Source of the DNA: Candidatus Kaiserbacteria bacterium
GTDB lineage: Bacteria; Patescibacteriota; Minisyncoccia; Phycocordibacterales; UBA2100
Assembly (NCBI GenBank): GCA_024654165.1
Contig: JANLIP010000081.1
Coordinates: 1 to 7,514, forward strand
DNA length: 7,514 nucleotides
Direction: 5' to 3'
Position 1 is the first letter of the stretch; the number at the start of each line of letters is the position of its first letter. Both the position numbers and the translations under genes were made by a program. The notes beneath the pieces were generated by a model. The model ran no database searches. It was not told where the DNA came from and worked only from the letters and a program-made list of their open reading frames with translations. Shown in pieces: positions 1-5,481 of the stretch.

Positions 1-161
1 TAATCCGCGCCCTCTCGTTCGCCTTCGCGTTTCGCGCGCGTCGTCGCCGTTATCAGGCGGGCATAATTCTTCCCGCGCTTAATAAGCTCTTGAAGAATCG
101 TGTTTTTCCCGCTTCCAGAAGGGCCCGCTATGACGACAATCTGTTTTGAATTTGATTTCAT
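1..161 (-). CDS. gmk: Guanylate kinase, N-terminal part (gene runs off the left edge)
   Basis: Cytoplasmic kinase that transfers phosphate from ATP to GMP. Only the first 53 residues are in the window. Residues 8-22 form the first beta strand and P-loop (IVVIAGPSGSGKNTI), and residues 40-53 match the GMP-binding stretch TTRxxRxGExxGxDY, with Arg42 and Arg45 at the positions of the family's GMP-phosphate arginines. This motif separates it from adenylate kinase, the more usual gene after secY. The residue after the P-loop lysine is Asn20, where Ser or Thr normally helps hold magnesium. The start ATG (161-159) is the only sensible one, and there is no Shine-Dalgarno. The ATG's first base is the last base of an inverted repeat that begins at the secY stop codon. 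The family call is firm; activity cannot be judged from this fragment. Confidence 0.88.
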   Translation of the reverse strand, partial: MKSNSKQIVVIAGPSGSGKNTILQELIKRGKNYARLITATTRAKREGEREGAD

Positions 162-282
162 AAATCCGCAAAATGGCTTCAGATGCGAGGCGCGGAGAAG
201 CGGTGCATGAGGCGTATTATAATACGACGAACGCAACGCAGAGGCTCCGCAACGAGGCAGATGGGGTCATTTTGCGGATTTA
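161..282. repeat. Nested palindrome filling the secY/gmk gap
   Basis: A perfect 15-base inverted repeat, TAAATCCGCAAAATG (161-175) and its complement (268-282), bounds the whole gap. Inside it are a second complementary pair, GCGGAG/CTCCGC (192-197 with 245-250), and a central 14-base palindrome CGTATTATAATACG (213-226), all nearly concentric. In the transcript one arm starts at the secY stop codon and the other ends at the first base of the gmk start codon, so the structure could act as a 3' end, a processing site, or a mask on gmk initiation. The run of T expected after an intrinsic terminator is absent. No coding content was seen beyond a 17-codon open frame. Confidence 0.75.
213..226. promoter_or_regulatory. 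Palindrome containing TATAAT, possible -10 element for gmk
   Basis: The 14-base perfect palindrome CGTATTATAATACG holds the sigma70 -10 consensus TATAAT on both strands (216-221 on minus, 218-223 on plus). On the minus strand it would place a start site about 48 bases before gmk. No acceptable -35 hexamer lies 16-18 bases upstream on either strand and there is no extended TGn, so it may just be the tip of the surrounding hairpin or a protein-binding palindrome. Confidence 0.2.
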
Positions 283-1554
283 ATATTCGCGGATAGAGGT
301 CTGTGCATCAATCTTTTTTACTACATCAAGCACTACTGAAACAACGATGAGGAGCGCGGTACCTCCTATTGTTACCGCCGTTATGCCTGTTGCCCCCTGC
401 AAAATCAAAGGCAGGACTGCAAGAAAGCCCAGGAACAGCGCCCCAACAAGCGTGATTCGCGTAATAATATTGCCCAAATAATCTGCAGTAGTGCCTCCTG
501 GGCGAACGCCAGGAATAAACGCTCCATTCTTCTGCAAGTTCTTTGCAATCTGATGCGGTTCAAAAGTAATCGCGGTGTAGAAGAATGTAAAGATGAATAC
601 TAGGCCGAAATAAAGTGCGCCGTATACCCACTGGTTTGCGAGAACGGAAACTACCCACGAAGCGGCCGAGGCCACTATCGCAATCGCGCTCTTGGAAAGA
701 AATGTGGCTATCATCTGCGGGAAAAGCAGGATTGAAAGCGCAAAGATAATTGGCATGACGCCCGCCTGATTCACGCGCAGAGGAAGATAGGTTGATACTC
801 CTCCCAAAACCTTCGTCCCCCGCACCCTGCGGGCATAAGTGACAGGTATGGGACGCTCCGCCTCGGTCACATATACAACGCCTGCAACGATTAGCAATGC
901 GACGGCGGCAAATCCTATGTACGCCGGAAGTTGAGACACATCAAAGCTGAAAATGAATTGCGATACGGAACTTGGAATGGCCGCAACTATGCCGGCAAAA
1001 ATCAAAAGAGATACGCCGTTCCCCACCCCGAATTCGGTGATGAGCTCGCCTATCCACATCAAGAGAAGCGCGCCCGCGGCTATGACCATCACGTTCGTAA
1101 GCGTGTGGAGGAAATCAGTCGCAGGTACGGTTCCGTTTTGCTGAAGAAGAATGAGAAAGCCGAATGCCTGCATGAATGCAAGAGGCACGGTGAGATACCG
1201 GGAATATTGCGTGAAGCGCATCCTGCCCGCGTCGCCCTCTTCCTGATACATCGCTTTCAAGCTTGGCGACAAAACTGACATGAGCTGCATGATTATGGAA
1301 GCAGTAATAAACGGTGAAACCCCTATCATCATTATAGACAGATTTGAGAAACCTCCGCCTGAAAAAACGTTCAAGAGCGCAACTAATTGATTTCCGCTCA
1401 AGAAATTTTCCAGCGCGGCTATGTTTATTCCCGGAATCGGGATTGCGGCAAGCAATCGGAACACAACCAAGGCTCCGAGTACGAACAGCACGCGCTCTCG
1501 GAGAGTCTCGTCGTGGACGATAAGTTTTATTTTGCGAATGAAAGTATCAAACAT
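280..1554 (-). CDS. secY: Preprotein translocase subunit SecY
   Basis: SecY is the channel-forming inner-membrane subunit of the SecYEG translocon, through which proteins leave or enter the membrane. The 424-residue product has about ten hydrophobic segments and the family landmarks: RLLAAIPIPGIN near residue 35, TASIIMQL in the second membrane segment, GNGVSLLIFAGI, the cytoplasmic loop around ERPIPVTYARR, YLPLRVNQAGVMPIIFA, and the long loop with GAFIPGVRPGGTTADYL before the last segments. It ends in REY, slightly shorter than many SecY tails. A start 45 bases upstream is open, but it would overlap rplO by 38 bases and add a charged tail; the chosen ATG (1554) follows the rplO stop by 7 bases with an A-rich leader, and MFDTF matches family N-termini. 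Its position after rplO is the classic spc arrangement. Confidence 0.97.
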   Translation of the reverse strand: MFDTFIRKIKLIVHDETLRERVLFVLGALVVFRLLAAIPIPGINIAALENFLSGNQLVALLNVFSGGGFSNLSIMMIGVSPFITASIIMQLMSVLSPSLKAMYQEEGDAGRMRFTQYSRYLTVPLAFMQAFGFLILLQQNGTVPATDFLHTLTNVMVIAAGALLLMWIGELITEFGVGNGVSLLIFAGIVAAIPSSVSQFIFSFDVSQLPAYIGFAAVALLIVAGVVYVTEAERPIPVTYARRVRGTKVLGGVSTYLPLRVNQAGVMPIIFALSILLFPQMIATFLSKSAIAIVASAASWVVSVLANQWVYGALYFGLVFIFTFFYTAITFEPHQIAKNLQKNGAFIPGVRPGGTTADYLGNIITRITLVGALFLGFLAVLPLILQGATGITAVTIGGTALLIVVSVVLDVVKKIDAQTSIREY

Positions 1555-1561
1555 ATTTTTT

Positions 1562-2023
1562 TTAAGGCGTGATTGTTCCGCCGGCCTTTTCAATCGCAAT
1601 ACGCGCAGGGGCGGACACCAGACATCCCTTGAAAGCCAGCTTCTTGTCTATTTTAGCTCCCCCCATGATTTTTATCGGAGGGAAAAGAGGCCCGCGTTCT
1701 CTGATAATTCCCTTTTCTTTCAAAATCTTCGGCGTAATCTCTGCGCCATTTGGGAAAACTTCAGCAACACGAACTAGCGAAATGGGCACATTGTTCTTTC
1801 TAGAAGGGTTCACAGTGCGCCCGCGATTCTTCCCGAATCCTCTGCGCTTTGGCAGTTTCTTAATGATGTCGCGCATTTCTGGACGGATTTTGTGTCCGGC
1901 GCGCGCAGTCTGCCCCTTGCCGCCCCTCCCGGATTGCTTGCCTCGCGAGCTTCCCTGCCCGCGCCCGACACGGCGGTATGCGCGCTTCGTCATTCTTTTC
2001 AATGTGTTTAGCCCTGCGGTCAT
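1562..2023 (-). CDS. rplO: 50S ribosomal protein L15 (uL15)
   Basis: L15 binds 23S rRNA and helps late assembly of the large subunit. The 153-residue product shows the glycine- and arginine-rich N-terminal extension that threads into rRNA (RRVGRGQGSSRGKQSGRGGKG, about residues 17-37), then the globular part ending in the AIEKAGGTITP motif typical of the family C-terminus. Length is normal (about 145-155). The ATG at 2023 gives the usual short lead-in before the Gly/Arg region; ATG at codon 11 is possible but less like the family. It lies one base after a small open frame (2025-2174) that occupies the place of the missing rpmD, and 7 bases before secY. No Shine-Dalgarno is present. Confidence 0.96.
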   Translation of the reverse strand: MTAGLNTLKRMTKRAYRRVGRGQGSSRGKQSGRGGKGQTARAGHKIRPEMRDIIKKLPKRRGFGKNRGRTVNPSRKNNVPISLVRVAEVFPNGAEITPKILKEKGIIRERGPLFPPIKIMGGAKIDKKLAFKGCLVSAPARIAIEKAGGTITP

Positions 2024-2024
2024 G

Positions 2025-2174
2025 TTAGTTTTTCTTAACGAGTATATACGAGTTTAGAAACAACTTACACCCGACACACGGTTCGTTAAGAGCGTTTCTT
2101 ACTCGTGTTGATTCTGCTGACAACATACGGTGAGCCGTGTGGCGGGTCAAGAAATTGTAATTCGCTTTGCTCAT
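2025..2174 (-). CDS. Possible 49-residue small protein in the rpmD position
   Basis: An open frame from ATG 2174 to TAA 2025 fits exactly between rpsE (7 bases away, with an AAATTTT leader like other starts here) and rplO (1 base away). The product begins MSKANYNFLTRH, carries one CVGC pair near its C-terminus, and is mildly basic. It does not resemble uL30 or any family I recognise. Against coding: the same DNA contains paired inverted repeats (2069-2085 with 2131-2147, and the hairpin at 2150-2183) shared in layout with two other gaps, which is enough to explain the sequence. An open frame of this length is not rare by chance. Treat it as a candidate only. Confidence 0.2.
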   Translation of the reverse strand: MSKANYNFLTRHTAHRMLSAESTRVRNALNEPCVGCKLFLNSYILVKKN

Positions 2175-2183
2175 AAAATTTCT
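2038..2183 (-). repeat. Diverged third copy of the intergenic nested-palindrome element (rpsE/rplO)
   Basis: Read on the minus strand, it starts with a hairpin (arms 2177-2183 and 2150-2156, AGAAATT/AATTTCT) that contains part of the rpsE stop codon and whose loop carries GAGCAAAGCGA (2172-2162). Then comes a long stem, ACCCGCCACACGG (2147-2135) with CCGTGTGTCGGGT (2081-2069), one mismatch, extended by four pairs (two of them wobbles) to 2131/2085. Inside lie two small hairpins (2106-2125 and 2087-2101), giving a three-way junction. After the stem come GTAAG and two CTCG segments. The order and spacing match the elements at 6180-6345 and 7107-7275, though the terminal CTCGCTTCGCTCGC is degenerate here. 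Confidence 0.6.
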
Positions 2184-2817
2184 ACGATTTCTTGGAAACG
2201 CCTTTAAGTGCGGTCATGGCGGCGCGCGCGTTGTTGATAGGATTCTTACTGCGCGAGAGAAGCTTCGCCGTTACGTCGGAAATGCCAGCAAGCTCCAATA
2301 CGGCTCGCACCGACGAGCCGGCGACCAATCCGCGCCCAGGGGATGGCCTGATTTCCACGACAGATGCGCAGAATTTTGCCTCCACATTGCGCGAAATACT
2401 GCGCGTCTTTGTGAGATTTACTGTAATCATTCCGCGTTTTGCAGCGCGAGTGGCCTTTTCTATCGCGAGCGCCGTGTCGGCCGCTTTCCCAAGCCCTACT
2501 CCCACGCGCCCTTTCTTGTCGCCAAGAACCAATGCGGCGCTGAAGCTGAATCTGCGCCCTCCTGCCATAACGCGAGCTACGCGCCTGATGCCGATTAATT
2601 TTTGAGCAAATTCGCTCCTGCGCTCATCGCGCCGTCCGCCGCGCTGGCCTCCGCGCCCTCCTCTGTCGCGATCGCCACCCCTGCGCTGTGTCTGCGTCTT
2701 CTTTCCCGCAAGCTTAGAATCTACAGGCATGGCGGCCTCTTCAACAGGAAGCACGACCGTCTCCGGCACGACAACTTCCTCTACTGCGACTTCATCTATT
2801 TTTTGTTCTGCTGTCAT
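2182..2817 (-). CDS. rpsE: 30S ribosomal protein S5 (uS5) with long N-terminal extension
   Basis: S5 sits near the mRNA entry side of the 30S subunit and contributes to decoding accuracy. The core, about residues 68-211, has the double-stranded-RNA-binding fold signature (IRRVARVMAGGRRFSFSAALV, GDKKGRVGVGLGKA) followed by the C-terminal domain with RPSPGRGLVAGSSVRAVLELAGISDV and the closing SKNPINNARAAMTAL. At 211 residues it is some 45 longer than E. coli S5: residues 1-33 are acidic and rich in valine and glutamate, and 39-67 are rich in Arg, Gly and Asp. The ATG at 2817 follows the rplR stop by 7 bases with an AT-rich leader, so the extension looks genuine. The stop codon lies in the first hairpin of the gap element that follows, where rpmD would normally be. 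Confidence 0.96.
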   Translation of the reverse strand: MTAEQKIDEVAVEEVVVPETVVLPVEEAAMPVDSKLAGKKTQTQRRGGDRDRGGRGGQRGGRRDERRSEFAQKLIGIRRVARVMAGGRRFSFSAALVLGDKKGRVGVGLGKAADTALAIEKATRAAKRGMITVNLTKTRSISRNVEAKFCASVVEIRPSPGRGLVAGSSVRAVLELAGISDVTAKLLSRSKNPINNARAAMTALKGVSKKS

Positions 2818-2824
2818 ATTTTTA

Positions 2825-3172
2825 TTAAAATTCTAATCCTGCGGTGCGGGCAGCTTCTGCAAAAGCTTTAATGGTTCCCTGGTATTGGAATCCTCCTCGG
2901 TCAAAAACAACTTTTTTAACGCCTTTCTCGCCTGCGAGCTTCGCGAGTACGCTGGCCGAAGCTTCAGCTCGTTCTCGCGGAGTCTTCCCCTTGATATCCG
3001 CAGAAGAAACGGCGACAATCGTTTTGCCTGCTCCGTCATCTATTATCTGCGCCACAAGCCGAGTATTTGATTTGTATACTGAAAGACGGGGCCGTTCTTT
3101 TGTGCCAATGACTTTAGCGCGCACTCGCTTGTGTCTTTTTGCCCTGCTGTCTTTTTTGTTAATTGTTGCCAT
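2825..3172 (-). CDS. rplR: 50S ribosomal protein L18 (uL18)
   Basis: L18 binds 5S rRNA and, with L5, anchors it in the central protuberance of the large subunit. The 115-residue product has a basic N-terminus (KKDSRAKRHKRVRAKVIGTKERPRLSVYKSN) for rRNA contact, the central QIIDDGAGKTIVAVSS segment, and the family ending with FDRGGFQYQGTIKAFAEAARTAGLEF. Length is typical (about 115-120). The start follows the rplF stop by 4 bases (AAAT), suggesting translational coupling. Its place between rplF and rpsE is the standard spc order. Confidence 0.97.
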   Translation of the reverse strand: MATINKKDSRAKRHKRVRAKVIGTKERPRLSVYKSNTRLVAQIIDDGAGKTIVAVSSADIKGKTPRERAEASASVLAKLAGEKGVKKVVFDRGGFQYQGTIKAFAEAARTAGLEF

Positions 3173-3176
3173 ATTT

Positions 3177-3719
3177 TTATGCGGCGCTTGTTACTTTCTT
3201 GCCCTGCTTTTTGCGGACCACTTCGCCCTCGTAGCGTATTCCTTTGCCCTTGTAAGGCTCCGGCTTCTTGAGCGCGCGCACTGAAGCTGCAAATTGGCCA
3301 ACTTGCTCCCTGTCTGCGCCAGAAACTGTGATGATGTTTTTATCAACGGCAACAGCAAGCCCCTCTGGTATGGCAACCTTAACAGGGTGAGAAAAGCCAA
3401 TCATAAAAGACAGGTGTTTACCGGAAAGTTCCGCTCGGAATCCGATTCCTTCAACCTGGAGTTTCTTTGCAAAAGGCTGGCTTACTCCCTGAATCATATT
3501 GCGAACGTGTGCTGCGTATGTGCCCCACAAGGCGCGCGCAAGGCGAGATTGCGAAACAGGCGTAACGGAAATTGATGTGCCATCTACCTTTACAGAGACT
3601 TCCCCGTGCATAGCGCGCTTCAGGGTTCCCCCCTTCCCTTTGACGATAATTTCACTGCCAGAGACGGAGACTTCCGTGCCGGCGGGAATCGCAATTAATT
3701 TTTTTCCTGTTCGTGACAT
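3177..3719 (-). CDS. rplF: 50S ribosomal protein L6 (uL6)
   Basis: L6 lies near the sarcin-ricin loop and helps shape the factor-binding site of the 50S subunit. The 180-residue product has two repeats of the L6 fold; the first carries GKKLIAIPAGTEVSVSG and the second the conserved VEGIGFRAELSGKHLSFMIGFSHPV, followed by ADREQVGQFAASVRALKKPEPYKGKGIRYEGE, the family C-terminal signature. Length is normal (about 177-184). The ATG at 3719 is 29 bases after rpsH, a gap holding a short GAGCGCAGTCGA-like motif but no Shine-Dalgarno. Confidence 0.97.
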   Translation of the reverse strand: MSRTGKKLIAIPAGTEVSVSGSEIIVKGKGGTLKRAMHGEVSVKVDGTSISVTPVSQSRLARALWGTYAAHVRNMIQGVSQPFAKKLQVEGIGFRAELSGKHLSFMIGFSHPVKVAIPEGLAVAVDKNIITVSGADREQVGQFAASVRALKKPEPYKGKGIRYEGEVVRKKQGKKVTSAA

Positions 3720-3734
3720 AAATGTTATTTATAG

Positions 3735-3746
3735 TGAGCGCAGTCG
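3735..3746. other. GAGCGCAGTCGA motif in the rpsH/rplF gap
   Basis: The 29-base gap between rpsH and rplF contains GAGCGCAGTCGA on the plus strand, close to the GAGCNNAGCGA motif that marks the ends of the intergenic elements elsewhere in this window. It may be a relic of such an element or a coincidence; no paired stem accompanies it. Confidence 0.25.
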
Positions 3747-3748
3747 AA

Positions 3749-4144
3749 CTACCAGATTTCGAATAGCGCTTCTCCTCCGATATTTTCTTTGCGCGCTTCT
3801 TTACCCGTAAGAATGCCCTTGGGGGTTGAGAGGATTAGAGCGCCTTGTCCGTAGCGCACTGGTACGATTTCACGTGCACCGCGATAAACTCGTCGGCCCG
3901 GCTTTGATACGCGCTTTACGCCATGAATCACGTGTACGCCCTCAGCATCATATTTGAGAACTACATCCAGAGTCTTGCGCACTTTTTTGCCCTTCTTCTC
4001 TATCGCCTGTAAGAATCCCGCATCTTTGAGCTTTTCTGCAATCGCCATCTTGAGAGCTGAATACGGAACAGCGACCGTTTCTTTCTTGACGGCGCCTGCG
4101 TTCGTAAGGCGAACTATAAAATCTCCTACTGGATCTGATGTCAT
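3749..4144 (-). CDS. rpsH: 30S ribosomal protein S8 (uS8)
   Basis: S8 binds the central domain of 16S rRNA early in 30S assembly and in E. coli also represses the spc operon by binding its mRNA near rplE. The 131-residue product starts MTSDPVGDFIVRLTNAG, the family N-terminus, and ends LSTPKGILTGKEARKENIGGEALFEIW, matching the strongly conserved C-terminal rRNA-binding signature. An in-frame ATG 18 bases upstream would overlap the rpsN stop and add MVISLF, which the family lacks, so ATG 4144 is chosen; it lies 11 bases after rpsN with an AT-rich leader. I saw no E. coli-type S8 target at rplE, though I could not search for it properly. Confidence 0.96.
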   Translation of the reverse strand: MTSDPVGDFIVRLTNAGAVKKETVAVPYSALKMAIAEKLKDAGFLQAIEKKGKKVRKTLDVVLKYDAEGVHVIHGVKRVSKPGRRVYRGAREIVPVRYGQGALILSTPKGILTGKEARKENIGGEALFEIW

Positions 4145-4155
4145 AAATAACGAAA

Positions 4156-4341
4156 TTACCACGAAGACTTCTTAATGCCTGGTATGTTGCCTTCAAGCGC
4201 CTCCTCGCGGAAGCAGATGCGGCAGAGATTGAAATCGCGGAGGAATCCGCGCGGGCGTCCGCACTTAAAACAGCGCCGGATTACCCGGCTCTTGAATTTA
4301 GGTTTTCTTTCGGACTTAACAACCATTGAGCGCTTTGCCAT
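4156..4341 (-). CDS. rpsN: 30S ribosomal protein S14, zinc-binding short form (uS14, type Z)
   Basis: S14 is a late-assembling protein of the 30S head next to S3 and S10. This 61-residue form carries four cysteines in two CxxC pairs (Cys24/Cys27 and Cys40/Cys43), the zinc ribbon of the short S14 type, and ends in the family's [11 protein letters not shown]. The first ATG in this frame fits the family start (MAKRSM). Unlike its neighbours it is preceded by a 280-base gap holding a promoter, a terminator-like hairpin and a structured leader, so its expression, and that of the genes after it, may be set separately from rplE and those upstream. No zinc-free paralogue is in the window. Confidence 0.97.
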   Translation of the reverse strand: MAKRSMVVKSERKPKFKSRVIRRCFKCGRPRGFLRDFNLCRICFREEALEGNIPGIKKSSW

Positions 4342-4565
4342 ATGTTTTATTTGTCAGGGCCACGTAAGGAGAAGCTAGAAGCTCCTGCATCTGGCCCTTG
4401 CGGTGCCTGATTACGGAAGCTTCTTCGCGTGACCCTGTTCTTCGTCCAACTCGTGGTAGAAGCGGAATTATCCGTTTGCGACCTGCGACGCTCGGAAATG
4501 AAAGTGCGAGCACTTCATTTCTCTCGCTATCCTCGGTCGACAAAAAACAAGGCCCCCGACGAGGC
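4342..4565 (-). promoter_or_regulatory. Structured leader upstream of rpsN
   Basis: This is the stretch between the predicted start site and rpsN. On the minus strand it contains an alternative stem CCUCGUCG/CGACCGAGG (4557-4564 with 4531-4539), a hairpin with an 8+3 base-pair stem and one bulge (4495-4521), and, just before rpsN, a 10-base stem CAGGGUCACG/CGUGGCCCUG (4428-4437 with 4355-4364) enclosing a second stem (4415-4424 with 4377-4385) and a tip hairpin with a GCAA tetraloop (4389-4411). It is not a tRNA, 5S, tmRNA, RNase P or 4.5S RNA by any landmark I could see. It could be a ribosomal-protein leader, a small RNA, or an inserted palindrome. Confidence 0.45.
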
Positions 4566-4568
4566 TTG
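4542..4568 (-). terminator. Terminator-like hairpin followed by six T
   Basis: On the minus strand, CAAGCC... pairs with ...GGCCTTG to give an eight-pair stem with one bulged C and a four-base loop (4548-4568), followed directly by TTTTTT (4547-4542). It lies 54 bases after the rplE stop. The predicted start site of the promoter at 4572-4600 falls inside the 5' arm, so only transcripts arriving from upstream genes could form the full hairpin. Strength is modest because of the bulge and a G-U pair. Confidence 0.4.
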
Positions 4569-4571
4569 AGA

Positions 4572-4600
4572 AATATACGCGAGATGGGGAGTAAAGTCAA
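4572..4600 (-). promoter_or_regulatory. Sigma70-type promoter upstream of rpsN
   Basis: TTGACT (4600-4595) and TATATT (4577-4572) on the minus strand match the -35 and -10 consensus at five of six bases each, with the ideal 17-base spacer. The expected start is near 4565. It is the only good promoter match I found by eye in the window and lies in its longest gap, pointing at rpsN. Confidence 0.6.
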
Positions 4601-4621
4601 ACGCCTAATCTTGTTTCGGGA

Positions 4622-5167
4622 TTATTTCTTAGCCTCCGCGTCTTTGAGCGGCAAACCGAGATATCTTAAGAACGCTTCGGCTTCACGCTTGTTTTTTGCC
4701 GTTGTCACAATGGTTACTGCGAGTCCGAAAATGTCCTTGCTGTCCTCGTCGGCTGTCTCCGGAAAGACAATGTTTTCTTTGAATCCGATAGTGATGTTGC
4801 CCATCTCGTCTATGGTTTCAGGCTTTATGCCGCGGAAGTCCTTTGAGCGCGGCAATACGATATGTATCAGCTTGTTGAGGAATGCCTCCGAGCGCGCTCC
4901 CCGCAACGTGACTTGGAATCCAACTTCGTCGCCCGCGCGCATCTTGAATGTCGCGATTGATTTCTTGGCAGTTCTCGCCGCCGGCGCTTGGCCGGTTATC
5001 CGCGTGAGCCGGTCTTTGATGAACGCGCGTTTCTTCGGGTCGTGCTTTGCGCCAACTCCTGTTGAGACAACGATTTTAGATACTTTCGGAGCTTGCATCA
5101 CACTCTTGTAATGGAAAGCTGTTTTGAGAGCCTCAAATGTCTTCTGTTGCTGGGTTTGTGTTTTCAT
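4622..5167 (-). CDS. rplE: 50S ribosomal protein L5 (uL5)
   Basis: L5 holds 5S rRNA in the central protuberance and contacts P-site tRNA. The 181-residue product has the family's N-terminal QAPKVSKIVVSTGVG, the middle ITGQAPAARTAKKSIATFKMRAGDEVGFQVTLRG, then LPRSKDFRGI, GNITIGFKENIVFPE, and the C-terminal TIVTTAKNKREAEAFLRYLGLPL. Length is normal (about 179-185). The start is one base after the rplX stop, so translational coupling is likely. Downstream the usual tight junction with rpsN is broken by 280 bases of regulatory-looking sequence. Confidence 0.97.
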   Translation of the reverse strand: MKTQTQQQKTFEALKTAFHYKSVMQAPKVSKIVVSTGVGAKHDPKKRAFIKDRLTRITGQAPAARTAKKSIATFKMRAGDEVGFQVTLRGARSEAFLNKLIHIVLPRSKDFRGIKPETIDEMGNITIGFKENIVFPETADEDSKDIFGLAVTIVTTAKNKREAEAFLRYLGLPLKDAEAKK

Positions 5168-5168
5168 A

Positions 5169-5477
5169 TTATTTGATGTCTTGCCCGCTTGTTACCGCTA
5201 CGCGCACGCGCTTGCCGTCTTTGCGTACGATGCGAATACGAGTCGGTTTCCCTCCTTTTGGGTCTGCGAGCATGACGTTGGATGCGTGCAGAGACATCGG
5301 CTTTTCAACAATCTGACCCTTGCGATTCTGTGCGGTGGCCCGGCTGTGCTTCTTCACCATGTTCACTCCCTCAATCACCACGCGATTCTTTTTTGGAAAC
5401 GCGCGAACAATCGTGCCGGTTGCCCCGCGGTTCTTGCCTGCAATTACAACTACCTTATCTCCTTTCTTGAGTTTCAT
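5169..5477 (-). CDS. rplX: 50S ribosomal protein L24 (uL24)
   Basis: L24 is one of the first proteins to bind 23S rRNA and starts 50S assembly near the exit tunnel. The 102-residue product opens with a KOW motif (KKGDKVVVIAGKNRGATGTIVRAFPKKNRVVIEGVNMVKKH, residues 3-43) and continues through the family's EKPMSLHASNVMLADPKGGKPTRIRI segment. Length is typical (about 100-110). The ATG follows the rplN stop by 4 bases (ATAT) and the stop lies one base before rplE, giving a tight rplN-rplX-rplE block with no Shine-Dalgarno at either start. Confidence 0.97.
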   Translation of the reverse strand: MKLKKGDKVVVIAGKNRGATGTIVRAFPKKNRVVIEGVNMVKKHSRATAQNRKGQIVEKPMSLHASNVMLADPKGGKPTRIRIVRKDGKRVRVAVTSGQDIK

Positions 5478-5481
5478 ATAT

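Noticed and set aside
1554..1599. Upstream secY start adding 15 residues
   Set aside because: It would overlap rplO by 38 bases and the added residues are not family-like; ATG 1554 fits both spacing and alignment.
1569..2057. Plus-strand frame of 162 codons
   Set aside because: Shadow of rplO, whose high Arg/Gly/Lys content leaves the opposite strand free of stops.
4145..4162. Upstream rpsH start adding MVISLF
   Set aside because: It overlaps the rpsN stop codon and the S8 family starts at MTSDP-like sequence.
4355..4437. Possible 4.5S/SRP RNA or tRNA before rpsN
   Set aside because: The GCAA-capped hairpin lacks the GGAAG/GCAGC landmarks of SRP RNA, and there is no T-loop GGTTCRA sequence for a tRNA.
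4316..4600. Minus-strand frame of 94 codons covering the rplE/rpsN gap
   Set aside because: It begins with a TTG that is part of the -35 hexamer, overlaps the rpsN start, and its product resembles no family; the region looks like promoter plus structured leader.
4398..5111. Long plus-strand open frame (237 codons)
   Set aside because: It lies opposite rplE and the rpsN leader, its product is low-similarity Ser/Arg-rich sequence, and rplE on the other strand is certain.
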